A stretch of 64,000 nucleotides of DNA, taken from positions 1 to 64,000 of the forward strand of contig CAWASG010000003.1 of the NCBI GenBank assembly GCA_963784615.1, given 5' to 3'. Shown piece after piece: positions 33,677 through 41,270 of the stretch. Under the pieces are notes generated by a model. That model saw only the letters and a list, made by a program, of their open reading frames with translations, made no database searches and was not told the origin of the DNA. This DNA is from UBA11403 sp963784615. GTDB lineage: Bacteria; Pseudomonadota; Gammaproteobacteria; Legionellales; Legionellaceae. How positions within the stretch are numbered: the stretch's first letter is position 1; each line of letters begins with the position of its first letter. Both the position numbers and the translations under genes were made by a program.

Positions 33677-34632
33677 GTGACTTGGATTTGCTTTATCAAA
33701 TGATTTTGATTCGCCGATTTGAGGAAAAAGCGGCGGAGCTGTATACCGCTGGAAAAATTCGTGGTTTTTTACATCTATACATTGGTGAGGAAGCTATCGC
33801 TACAGGCACCATGAGTGTCTTCACAAAAGAAGACAATATTATTGCCACCTACCGTGAACATGGACATGCGTTGGTACGGGGCATTTCACCCAGCGCAATC
33901 ATGCTGGAAATGTATGGAAAACAGGAAGGTTGCAGCCACGGTCGAGGCGGCTCCATGCATTTATTTGATGCATCTAAAAAATTCTATGGTGGGAATGCAA
34001 TTGTTGCCGGGGGAATGCCTATCAGCGTTGGCCTGGCTTTAGCCGACAAAATGCAAAACAGAACAGCTTTAAGTGCTTGTTATATGGGTGATGGCTCCAT
34101 CGCTGAAGGTGTATTTCACGAGTCAGCAAATTTGGCGGTGTTATGGCAGCTTCCGGTTTTGTTTCTGTGTGAAAACAATCTCTATGCCATGGGTACGAAA
34201 CTGTCAGAACATCAATCGCAAACCGATCTTGCAGAAAAAGCCCGAAGTTACAAAATGCAAGCAGCAACAGTCGATGGCATGGATGTGATTGCCGTAAAAA
34301 AAGCCACAGAAAAAGCCGCGCGTTATATACGTGAAGGGAAGGGACCCTATTTTATTGATTTTCAAACCTATCGATTTCGTGCACATTCGATGTATGACGC
34401 CGATCTGTATCGGGATAAAGCCGAAATAGCGGAATGGAAAAAGCGCGATCCTATCCAATCGTTTTATACAACCTTAAGTACTCAAGGAAAAGCCACTGAG
34501 CATGATTTGGCTGAGATTGAACAAAAGGTCGAAGCGGTGATTGCCGAGGCGGTTGCCGCTGCTGAAAGCGGTACATGGGAACCCATTGAGGATTTAACCA
34601 AGCACATTTATCACACGGGTGAGTTGAAATGA
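33673..34632 (+). CDS. pdhA: Pyruvate (or acetoin) dehydrogenase E1 component, alpha subunit
   Basis: This 319-residue protein has the E1 alpha signatures IRRFEEKAAELY, HLYIGEEA, YREHGHAL, GRGGSMHLFD and the thiamine diphosphate motif MGDGSIAEG...LCENN. The phosphorylation-loop region reads YRFRAHSMYDAD. The heterodimeric E1 type decarboxylates pyruvate or a related 2-oxo acid and passes the acyl group to E2 lipoate. It overlaps both neighbours by 4 bases. Acetoin or branched-chain substrate use cannot be ruled out from sequence; the acsA neighbour favours acetyl-CoA metabolism. Confidence 0.88.
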   Translation: MSDLDLLYQMILIRRFEEKAAELYTAGKIRGFLHLYIGEEAIATGTMSVFTKEDNIIATYREHGHALVRGISPSAIMLEMYGKQEGCSHGRGGSMHLFDASKKFYGGNAIVAGGMPISVGLALADKMQNRTALSACYMGDGSIAEGVFHESANLAVLWQLPVLFLCENNLYAMGTKLSEHQSQTDLAEKARSYKMQAATVDGMDVIAVKKATEKAARYIREGKGPYFIDFQTYRFRAHSMYDADLYRDKAEIAEWKKRDPIQSFYTTLSTQGKATEHDLAEIEQKVEAVIAEAVAAAESGTWEPIEDLTKHIYHTGELK

Positions 34633-35615
34633 CGACACAATTGATGACTTACCGGGATGCATTGCGACTGGCGCATCGTCGCGCACTGCAACGCGATCCA
34701 CGTGTGTTTCTCATGGGCGAAGATGTGGGCGCTTATGGTGGCACTTATGCCGTTAGCAAAGGACTTTTACAAGAATTTGGGCCGCAAAGAATTCGCAATA
34801 CGCCGTTATCTGAAAATGCATTTGTGGGGATGGGCATCGGTGCGGCGCTTGGTGGCATGCGTCCCATTGTTGAGTTGATGACGATTAATTTTAGTTTACT
34901 GGCGTTGGATCAAATTGTTAATCATGCAGCAACGTTTTGTCATATGTCTGGTGGTCAATTTTATGTACCCCTCGTGATTCGCATGGCCACAGGTGCTGGA
35001 CGACAGGTTGCAGCTCAACATTCTCATAGTTTTGAAGGATGGTATGCACATATTCCCGGTATAAAAATTCTCACACCGGCCACCGTAGAGGATGCACTTG
35101 GCATGCTTCTTCCTGCACTTGAAGATCCAAATCCTGTTTTGATTTGTGAGCATGCCATGCTCTATAACCTTGAGGAAGCGGTTAACCCAGATATTGAAGT
35201 GGTTAATATTGATAAGGCTGCAGTTCGACGAGTAGGTTCGGATATGACGATTATTGCCTATAGTGCAATGGTGCGTAAGGCATTAAAGGCGGCTGAAATA
35301 TTAGCAGATGAGGGTATTAACGCTGAGGTCATTGATTTACGTACGCTGCGCCCGCTGGATACCGACACGATTATGTCATCAGTTGCCAAAACACATCGCG
35401 CCCTTGTGCTTGATGAAGGATGGAAAAGTGGTAGTCTTTCTGCGGAAATTATTACAAGAATGATAGAAAATGTATTTTATGAACTGGATGCGCCACCGGC
35501 CAGGTTGTGTACGGAAGAGGTGCCGATTCCTTATCCAAAACATCTTGAAGAGGCAGCAATTCCACAAGTAGATTCTATTATTAACGCATGTAGAAAATTG
35601 GTGGGACGCTCATGA
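34629..35615 (+). CDS. pdhB: Pyruvate (or acetoin) dehydrogenase E1 component, beta subunit
   Basis: This 328-residue protein begins TYRDALRLAHRRAL and continues FLMGEDVGAYGGTYAVSKGL, with Glu of GED contacting thiamine diphosphate. Further family marks are TPLSENAFVGMGIGAALGG, ATGAGRQVAAQHSHS and IDLRTLRPLD. It pairs with the alpha subunit upstream (4-base overlap). A family B palindrome of 88 bases separates it from the E2 gene, so the downstream genes might be expressed at a different level. Confidence 0.9.
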   Translation: MTTQLMTYRDALRLAHRRALQRDPRVFLMGEDVGAYGGTYAVSKGLLQEFGPQRIRNTPLSENAFVGMGIGAALGGMRPIVELMTINFSLLALDQIVNHAATFCHMSGGQFYVPLVIRMATGAGRQVAAQHSHSFEGWYAHIPGIKILTPATVEDALGMLLPALEDPNPVLICEHAMLYNLEEAVNPDIEVVNIDKAAVRRVGSDMTIIAYSAMVRKALKAAEILADEGINAEVIDLRTLRPLDTDTIMSSVAKTHRALVLDEGWKSGSLSAEIITRMIENVFYELDAPPARLCTEEVPIPYPKHLEEAAIPQVDSIINACRKLVGRS

Positions 35616-35630
35616 ATCCGACATTCGCAA

Positions 35631-35718
35631 CCGTAGGTTGGGTTGAGGCTGATAAGCCGAAGCCCAACATGGATGGTTTTGTTGGGCTTCGGCTTATCAG
35701 CCTCAACCCAACCTACGG
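35631..35718. repeat. Perfect palindrome, family B
   Basis: 39-base arms begin CCGTAGGTTGGGTTGAGGCT and close at CAGCCTCAACCCAACCTACG around a 10-base loop. It lies inside the operon between pdhB and pdhC. The very low divergence of the arms suggests recent insertion or active correction. Confidence 0.85.
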
Positions 35719-35771
35719 AGGGAGTTGGCTCTTTCTTGGCAAAATGTGGAAATCTTTGAGGGTGGGACATC

Positions 35772-36914
35772 ATGTATGAATTTAAAATGCCGGCATTAGG
35801 CGCTGAAATGGAGCACGGTACCTTACTGGAATGGAAAGTTGCAGTGGGGGACAAGGTTAAACGTCACGATATCATTGCCGTTATTGATACGGATAAGGCA
35901 GCCATCGACATTGAGTCCTTCGGTGAAGGGGTCGTCGAAAAACTCATCGCCGCTCCGGGAGATATCATTCCGGTTGGGGAGGTGATAGCTTTGATTCAAG
36001 ACGGTGGTGCGGAGATTGTCTCCACGCCCGTCGAAACAAAACCTGCTGCAAGTATCCTTTCGATATCGCAGGGAAATCTAAGCGCCGACAAGCCGCCTAA
36101 AGTCGACGCCCTGCGAGATCGAGAGGATACTGCTGCGAGCATTAAAATTTCACCTTTAGCCAGAAAATTAGCGCATGAACTGAATATTGATATATCCAGT
36201 ATAAAAGGCTCAGGCCCAAATCATGTGATTATTGAAGACGATATTCGCAAGGCGGCTCAACCTGGATTATCAAAAGAAGATCACACAGAATCCATGAAAA
36301 AAGTCATTGGCGCAGCCATGGCGAAATCGAAGCGGGAGATTCCTCATTATTATCTCTCCAATGAAATGGATTTAAAAAAAGCTTTGGATTGGTTAGAAAA
36401 GTACAACCTGGAGCGTCCTGTCACTGAACGTATGGTGTACGCGGCGATGCTCATTAAAGCGGTTAGTCATGCTCTCAAAACATGTCCAGAATTCAATGGG
36501 TTTTATACGGATAATAGGTTTGAAGCCAGTGAATCTATTCATATCGGTATGGCGATTTCACTTCGCGGTGGAGGGCTAATCACGCCTGCGATTCTAAACG
36601 TAGATAAACTGAGTCTAACCGAGACGATGTCTCATCTGACTGATTTGGTGATCAGGACAAGGGCGGGCAAACTTAAAAGTGCCGAATTGTCTGATTCAAC
36701 CATTACGGTCACGAATCTTGGCGAGTTGGGGGTAGATTCAGTGTTTGGCGTTATTTATCCACCACAGGTCGCCTTGGTTGGTTTTGGGAAGATAAGGGCG
36801 AATAAAACGATGATTGCCTCACTTGCAGCTGATCATCGTGTGACAAACGGACTGATTGGAAGTCGTTTTCTTTCAGCAATTGCAAACCTCTTGCAGGAAC
36901 CGGAGCTATTATGA
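35772..36914 (+). CDS. pdhC: Dihydrolipoamide acyltransferase E2 with an in-frame palindromic insertion
   Basis: This 380-residue protein has a lipoyl domain (residues 1-78; lipoyl Lys in DTDKAAIDIES), a linker, a peripheral-subunit-binding domain (SPLARKLAHELNIDISSIKG, about 126-160) and a catalytic domain to the end. Residues 94-120 of the linker are encoded exactly by an 81-base palindromic repeat (36051-36131). The HxxxDG catalytic motif reads ADHRVTNG, with Asn in place of Asp, which may lower activity. The E3 gene (dihydrolipoamide dehydrogenase) is not present here and must be shared. The stop overlaps the carrier-protein gene (ATGA). Confidence 0.88.
   Translation: MYEFKMPALGAEMEHGTLLEWKVAVGDKVKRHDIIAVIDTDKAAIDIESFGEGVVEKLIAAPGDIIPVGEVIALIQDGGAEIVSTPVETKPAASILSISQGNLSADKPPKVDALRDREDTAASIKISPLARKLAHELNIDISSIKGSGPNHVIIEDDIRKAAQPGLSKEDHTESMKKVIGAAMAKSKREIPHYYLSNEMDLKKALDWLEKYNLERPVTERMVYAAMLIKAVSHALKTCPEFNGFYTDNRFEASESIHIGMAISLRGGGLITPAILNVDKLSLTETMSHLTDLVIRTRAGKLKSAELSDSTITVTNLGELGVDSVFGVIYPPQVALVGFGKIRANKTMIASLAADHRVTNGLIGSRFLSAIANLLQEPELL
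36051..36131 (+). repeat. Complete palindromic element inserted in frame in pdhC
   Basis: The left arm AGTATCCTTTCGATATCGCA with GGG and the right arm CCCTGCGAGATCGAGAGGAT with ACT are complements with two mismatches. The centre (AAGCGCCGACAAGCCGCC) matches the intergenic copies at 1475 and 11694. The length of 81 bases is exactly 27 codons, open in the pdhC frame, and the insertion lies between folded domains. Confidence 0.88.
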
Positions 36915-37171
36915 AAAATGAACACAAATCGCTTGATGATATTCGAGAAGGATTTCTACATTGTTTACATCAAATCGCTCCAGAAATTGATCTGCAAAGT
37001 ATTCGTCCAGAGACTATTTTACGTGAAGAATTTGAAATTGATTCAGTCGATTTTCTGCGACTTTTAGTGCTGCTCCATGAGGAACTGAACGTAGATATTC
37101 CAGAAAAGGATTATTCCAAACTGGCAACGCTGGAAAGCAGTTTAAATTATCTTCAGGAACAAAAGAGTTAG
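36911..37171 (+). CDS. Acyl carrier protein-like protein of the dehydrogenase operon
   Basis: This 86-residue acidic helical protein has the phosphopantetheine attachment Ser in FEIDSVDFLRLL (about residue 46) and the usual C-terminal helices (NVDIPEKDYSKLATLESSLN). It differs from the housekeeping fatty-acid carrier (which has DSLD). The 4-base overlap with pdhC indicates co-translation. It might accept acetyl groups from the dehydrogenase or acetyl-CoA synthetase, but no acyltransferase or ketosynthase gene is adjacent. Confidence 0.85.
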   Translation: MKNEHKSLDDIREGFLHCLHQIAPEIDLQSIRPETILREEFEIDSVDFLRLLVLLHEELNVDIPEKDYSKLATLESSLNYLQEQKS

Positions 37172-37286
37172 CTATTAAGAACAAAAATTTAGCGGGGAAA
37201 GATATAAACATTAAACCTATAAAATCAAACACTGATTAGCAAAATGCGTTGGATTCTATCACATCATTGCTATTGTACCGAAGCCC

Positions 37287-37510
37287 CAGGGCAAACGCAT
37301 CTTAATTGATGTTTTTTTAGTCGAGATCCAGTCCGTTCGGGCTGAGGAAGCGCGTTTTTTGCGCTGTCTCGAAGCCTACCCACGTTGCTTAGGCTTCGAG
37401 ACGGCGCTTATACACTGATTTACGGCTGTAAATCAGTGTATAAGCGCCTCCTCAGCCCGAACGGATCGAATTTAGACTAAAAAAACATCAATTAAGATGC
37501 GTTTGCCCTG
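37287..37510. mobile_element. MITE with ISAs1-type ends and 10-bp target duplication
   Basis: The 224-bp element starts CAGGGCAAACGCATCTTAAT and ends with the complement. The arms continue through TGATGTTTTTTTAGTC and its complement to TCCGTTCGGGCTGAGGA. The interior carries two more hairpins (TCTCGAAGCCTA/TAGGCTTCGAGA and GCGCTTATACACTGATTTAC with its complement). It is flanked on both sides by ACCGAAGCCC (37277-37286 and 37511-37520). The ends equal those of the decayed ISAs1 transposase at 13992. There is no coding capacity, so it must have been moved in trans. Confidence 0.88.
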
Positions 37511-37600
37511 ACCGAAGCCCAACAAAATCGTCATGTTGGGCTTCGCTCTCGCTCAACCCAACCTACATCCGATTAATTCCCTTAACTTAATGGCAGTGCA
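37511..37600 (-). repeat. REP-like repeat, family B, partial copy
   Basis: It contains ACCGAAGCCCAACAAAATCG, then GGGCTTCGCTCTCGCTCAAC and CCAACCTACATCCGATTAAT with CCCTTAACTTAATGGCAGTG. The reverse complement aligns with the left half of 19308-19437, including the CACTGCCATTAAGTTAAGG part. The MITE landed in its first bases, so the repeat is older than the MITE. Confidence 0.75.
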
Positions 37601-37667
37601 GGCTACATTCCATAAATGTACTATGTTATTAAAATAACGAGCAGATATTTTTGGCTGATCATATGGA
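37600..37667 (+). repeat. Direct repeat C, copy 2
   Basis: It is a near-identical same-strand copy of 31842-31908 (AGGCTACATTCCATAAATGT, AAAATAACGAGCAGATATT, GATCATATGGA). Here no gene starts after it; it abuts the stop of the minus-strand gene at 37675. The two copies bracket the whole acs-pdh-acp operon. Confidence 0.85.
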
Positions 37668-37674
37668 GCTCGCC

Positions 37675-38097
37675 TTATTCAAGACGCCAATCAATAGCAC
37701 TATGGTTCCAGCCAGACCTTATTTTATAGGTCGCATTCATTTGCTGGGAAGAAACGATTTTTCCTGAAATCTCATTTGAAAACCAATATGCGGTATCTTG
37801 GCTATTGATAGTAATAGATTTATTTTCTCCACACACATAAGTTAATTCAAGTTCCGCAGATGAGCATGCATTAAGTAAAATTGGATATGCTGTTGTCTGG
37901 GGTGGAATGAACTGAGCCAAAAAAGTACCAACAAAAAAGTCACCGCGAATAAGACGATAATCAAAGAGTGAACACACACTCGATGTGGCATTGGTAATGG
38001 TAATATTAAAAGTATTAACACTATCATCGGTGTCCGCAGAAGCGGTACCGTTAATCATCATTGCGAAAACTAAACTTAAACCAAAGTATTTTTTCAT
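37675..38097 (-). CDS. Small exported protein of unknown function
   Basis: This 140-residue protein has a clear signal peptide: MKKYFGLSLVFAMMINGTASA, with likely cleavage after TASA. The mature part is beta-rich and begins with a strand-rich NTFNITITNATSSVCSL; it has three cysteines and an IPPQTTAYPILL loop. AAGGAATTTTGAT precedes the ATG. The family is not recognised. The pattern of an N-terminal ITITN-x-T strand and a later IPPxxT loop is seen in small secreted beta-sandwich proteins, but this is not enough to assign a function. Palindromes lie on both sides and it has no partner genes. Confidence 0.7.
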   Translation of the reverse strand: MKKYFGLSLVFAMMINGTASADTDDSVNTFNITITNATSSVCSLFDYRLIRGDFFVGTFLAQFIPPQTTAYPILLNACSSAELELTYVCGENKSITINSQDTAYWFSNEISGKIVSSQQMNATYKIRSGWNHSAIDWRLE

Positions 38098-38266
38098 ATC
38101 AAAATTCCTTTAAAGTGTGGAGAAATATGTTGTTAACGATTGTGTGTTACAGCATTCCTGCCATTTCAGGCAACCGTTATGTTGTGATTATGCAAGTCAA
38201 AGCTTAAGGGAATATGATTATCTCACATTTACTATTAGATATGTAGGGCGATGCATGCGATTTTTT

Positions 38267-38380
38267 GGTCTCAGTTATCGTTTCGCCACTTCAGTGGCAT
38301 TTGTCAAACACGCTATACGCATCCGTGCCTTTCGAAGGTTTGACAAATGCCATTGAAGTGGCGAAACGATGACTGAGGCC
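38267..38380. repeat. Inverted repeat downstream of the liu operon
   Basis: 43-base arms begin GGTCTCAGTTATCGTTTCGC and CACTTCAGTGGCATTTGTC and are closed by GTTTGACAAATGCCATTGAA and GTGGCGAAACGATGACTGAG. The loop is about 28 bases. It ends 12 bases from the liuE stop, so it can act as the operon's end structure. The remaining gap 38098-38266 shows nothing else. Confidence 0.8.
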
Positions 38381-38392
38381 GATTTTTTCGTC

Positions 38393-39289
38393 TCAACCAT
38401 CACCCAACAACGCATTCGCCACTTTAGATTGATTCTTTCTGCCAATTGCTTTGCAAATCATATCGCCGGCTTGAACAATTTTGTAAATATCAACACCGGT
38501 TTCCAAGCCCATGCCGTGCATCAGGTAGAGCACATCCTCTGTTGCAACATTACCGCTAGCGCCGCGGGCATAAGGGCAGCCGCCAAGGCCTGCAACTGAC
38601 GAGTCAAAGCGCGTGATGCCTTCATCCAGGGAGGCATAAATATTGGCAATGGCCTGACCGTAAGTGTCATGAAAATGCATGGCGATGTTATCAATTGGGA
38701 TGCTTTGTTTTATCGACTGAATAAGGGCTTTTGTTTGTTTGGGGGTGCCAACACCGATGGTGTCGCCCAGGCTCATGTCATCAACGCCGAGAGCAACTAG
38801 AGTCTCGATAATCGGCATGACTTGCGAGGGCGCAATACTGCCTTCATAAGGACAGCCCAATACGCATGAAATATAGCCGCGAATAGAGATGCCATTGTTT
38901 TTGGCCATCAGAATCACGGGCTTGAAGCGTTCGATGCTTTCTTGGATAGAGCATTGAATGTTATGTTGATTAAATTGCTCACTGGCCGCAGTGAAAATTG
39001 CGATGTGTTTGACGCCGGCGTTGATGGCTGCCTTCATACCTTGTTCGTTGGGTACTAGCGCTGAAAAACAAATCGATTCAGGTTTATTAATGGCACTGAA
39101 CACAGCCTGGTTATCGGCAAGCTGTGGGATAGCTTTTGCCGATACGAAGCTTGTCACCTCGATATTGCTTAAACCCGTTTGGCTAAGCAAATTAACAAAC
39201 TGTACTTTCGTTTCTGTAGGCACAAATACGGGCTCGTTTTGTAAACCATCGCGAGGACCGACTTCAATCAAGGTGATGGGCGGGTTCAT
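38393..39289 (-). CDS. liuE: Hydroxymethylglutaryl-CoA lyase
   Basis: This 298-residue TIM-barrel protein starts ITLIEVGPRDGLQNE, with the metal-binding Asp and Arg. It has HFHDTYGQAIANI and the C-terminal catalytic Cys in VAGLGGCPYARGASGNVATE. It splits HMG-CoA into acetoacetate and acetyl-CoA, the last step of leucine degradation. It is the final gene of the minus-strand liu operon and overlaps liuD by 4 bases. Confidence 0.95.
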   Translation of the reverse strand: MNPPITLIEVGPRDGLQNEPVFVPTETKVQFVNLLSQTGLSNIEVTSFVSAKAIPQLADNQAVFSAINKPESICFSALVPNEQGMKAAINAGVKHIAIFTAASEQFNQHNIQCSIQESIERFKPVILMAKNNGISIRGYISCVLGCPYEGSIAPSQVMPIIETLVALGVDDMSLGDTIGVGTPKQTKALIQSIKQSIPIDNIAMHFHDTYGQAIANIYASLDEGITRFDSSVAGLGGCPYARGASGNVATEDVLYLMHGMGLETGVDIYKIVQAGDMICKAIGRKNQSKVANALLGDG

Positions 39290-41256
39290 GATTGCGTTTC
39301 TTCCATCGGGAGTAACTCAACCAGCTCCACGCCTTCGTTAACCTGATCGCCAATATTGTAAAAAATTTGGCCCAATATGCCATCGTTGGGCGATAATATC
39401 GTATGCTCCATTTTCATCGCCTCAAGAACCATAATGGGTTCGCCAATCTTAATTGTATCGCCCTGATGTTTTAAAACCGCCACAACTGTTGCTGGCATGG
39501 GAGCGGTGAGTTGGTGATTGAGAGCATCCAGTACGTTAGCCCGTTGCCAATTGAATCGCTCAATCTGGATTGATCCTTCCTCGGTAAATAACGTTAATCG
39601 TTCGCCTTGAACATCTATACACCCTTGTCTGATTCGCTGGCCATCATCGAGTGATATCAGAGAATCCAATCGTTTGACTTGTAGGGTGCAAGTGTTGTCG
39701 AGGTAGTTAACCGTGAAGGCATGACTGTCAATAGGAGTGATGTTGAGGGTGTGCTGCTCTCCATTTATCAGATAATGAGAGGTCCAGCTTGTTTTTAAAT
39801 GCATTTGCCAGGCGAACGTATCGGCTTGTAAATGGGTTTTGTAGGGCGGGTTTAAACTTAAATAATCAAAGCTTGCAGCCATGAGTAACGCCCACCGTTT
39901 CGAGGGCGAGGGTAGTGTCATGGGATATTCGGTTAAAAAGTGCGTGGATAAAGCGCAAGCCTTGAATTGGGGATGTTCAATAATCGCTTGTAGTAGAGGA
40001 AGATTAGTTTTGACTCCTCCAATCCAATAATGTTTGATGGCTTGCGTCAAACGTTGCAGGGCTTCATCACGAGACTCGCCGAAGGCAATGAGTTTCGCAA
40101 TCATTGGATCGTAATACATGGTGATGTGCGAATACAGCTTAATGCCCGTATCAATCCGAATTCCTTCGCCCGTAGGTTCTTTTAGAAAATCAATCATGCC
40201 TGTGGACGGCATAAATTGATGATGTGGATCTTCGGCATAAATGCGACATTCAACCGCATGGCCATGAGCTTTTATTTCTTTCTGGGAGCAGGGGAGAGGC
40301 TCATTGGCAGCAATCCGCAATTGCCATTCGACGAGATCAAGTCCTGTGATCATTTCAGTGACTGGATGCTCGACTTGAAGACGGGTATTCATTTCCATAA
40401 AGTAAAACTTGCCGGCATCATCGACCAAAAACTCAACGGTTCCTGCGCCTCGGTATTCAATCGCTTTCGCAACCTCAACAGCGGCTTTACCCAGTTGTTG
40501 ACGCAAAGTGTCTGGCAAATTGGGTGCTGGTGCTTCTTCGATGATTTTTTGGTGACGACGTTGTATCGAACAGTCGCGTTCAAATAGATGCACCGCATCG
40601 CCAAAATTATCGGCCATCAGTTGAATTTCAACGTGTCGTGGTTGGGATATGTATTTTTCGATGATCATGATCTCATCACCGAAACTGGCCTTGGCTTCAC
40701 GCTTCGCCGCAGCAAGTGCAGATTGAAATTCAGCCGCAGATTTGACTTCGCGCATCCCCTTGCCGCCGCCGCCACTGGCCGCTTTCAGTAGAACGGGAAA
40801 TCCGATGCTCATTGCTGCTTTCAAGAGAACATCATCGGATTGATTGGCATCATGATAACCCGGTGTAAGCGGAACATTGGTTTTTGCAAGCAGCTGTTTC
40901 GCAAGCTGCTTCGATGCCATAGCTTCCATTGCAGACACCGATGGACCTATAAAAACAATATCTGCAGCCGCGCACGCGCGGGCAAAAGCTGGATTTTCAG
41001 ATAAAAAACCATAACCAGGATGAATCGCATCTGCGCCTGCAAGTTTTGCCACGGCGATAATTGCGTCAATATTTAAATAACTGGATCGAGCTTCTGGCTC
41101 GCCCACACAATAGGCGCTATCGGCCAGGCTCGTGTGTAGACTGTCGCGATCGGCGGTCGAGTAAATGGCGATGCATTCAATGCCCATGCGGCGAGCTGTT
41201 TTGATGATTCGACAGGCAATTTCCCCGCGATTGGCAATCAATAATTTGTTAAACAT
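39286..41256 (-). CDS. liuD: Methylcrotonyl-CoA carboxylase, biotin-containing alpha subunit
   Basis: This 656-residue protein has a biotin carboxylase domain (FNKLLIANRGEIACRI at the start; ATP-binding KAASGGGGKGMR; RDCSIQRRHQKIIEEAP; MNTRLQVEHPVTE) in residues 1-450, a linker domain, and a C-terminal biotinyl domain with Lys in VLEAMKMEHTI (about residue 620). With LiuB it carboxylates 3-methylcrotonyl-CoA. An acetyl- or propionyl-CoA carboxylase role is less likely given the liu neighbours. Confidence 0.94.
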   Translation of the reverse strand: MFNKLLIANRGEIACRIIKTARRMGIECIAIYSTADRDSLHTSLADSAYCVGEPEARSSYLNIDAIIAVAKLAGADAIHPGYGFLSENPAFARACAAADIVFIGPSVSAMEAMASKQLAKQLLAKTNVPLTPGYHDANQSDDVLLKAAMSIGFPVLLKAASGGGGKGMREVKSAAEFQSALAAAKREAKASFGDEIMIIEKYISQPRHVEIQLMADNFGDAVHLFERDCSIQRRHQKIIEEAPAPNLPDTLRQQLGKAAVEVAKAIEYRGAGTVEFLVDDAGKFYFMEMNTRLQVEHPVTEMITGLDLVEWQLRIAANEPLPCSQKEIKAHGHAVECRIYAEDPHHQFMPSTGMIDFLKEPTGEGIRIDTGIKLYSHITMYYDPMIAKLIAFGESRDEALQRLTQAIKHYWIGGVKTNLPLLQAIIEHPQFKACALSTHFLTEYPMTLPSPSKRWALLMAASFDYLSLNPPYKTHLQADTFAWQMHLKTSWTSHYLINGEQHTLNITPIDSHAFTVNYLDNTCTLQVKRLDSLISLDDGQRIRQGCIDVQGERLTLFTEEGSIQIERFNWQRANVLDALNHQLTAPMPATVVAVLKHQGDTIKIGEPIMVLEAMKMEHTILSPNDGILGQIFYNIGDQVNEGVELVELLPMEETQS

Positions 41257-41270
41257 GTTTTACTAGGCTC

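Noticed and set aside
37277..37520. Possible CRISPR array or integrase attachment site because of repeated short palindromes
   Set aside because: Arms are inverted, not direct with regular spacers; the 10-bp flanking duplication and ISAs1-type ends identify a MITE. No cas or integrase gene is nearby.
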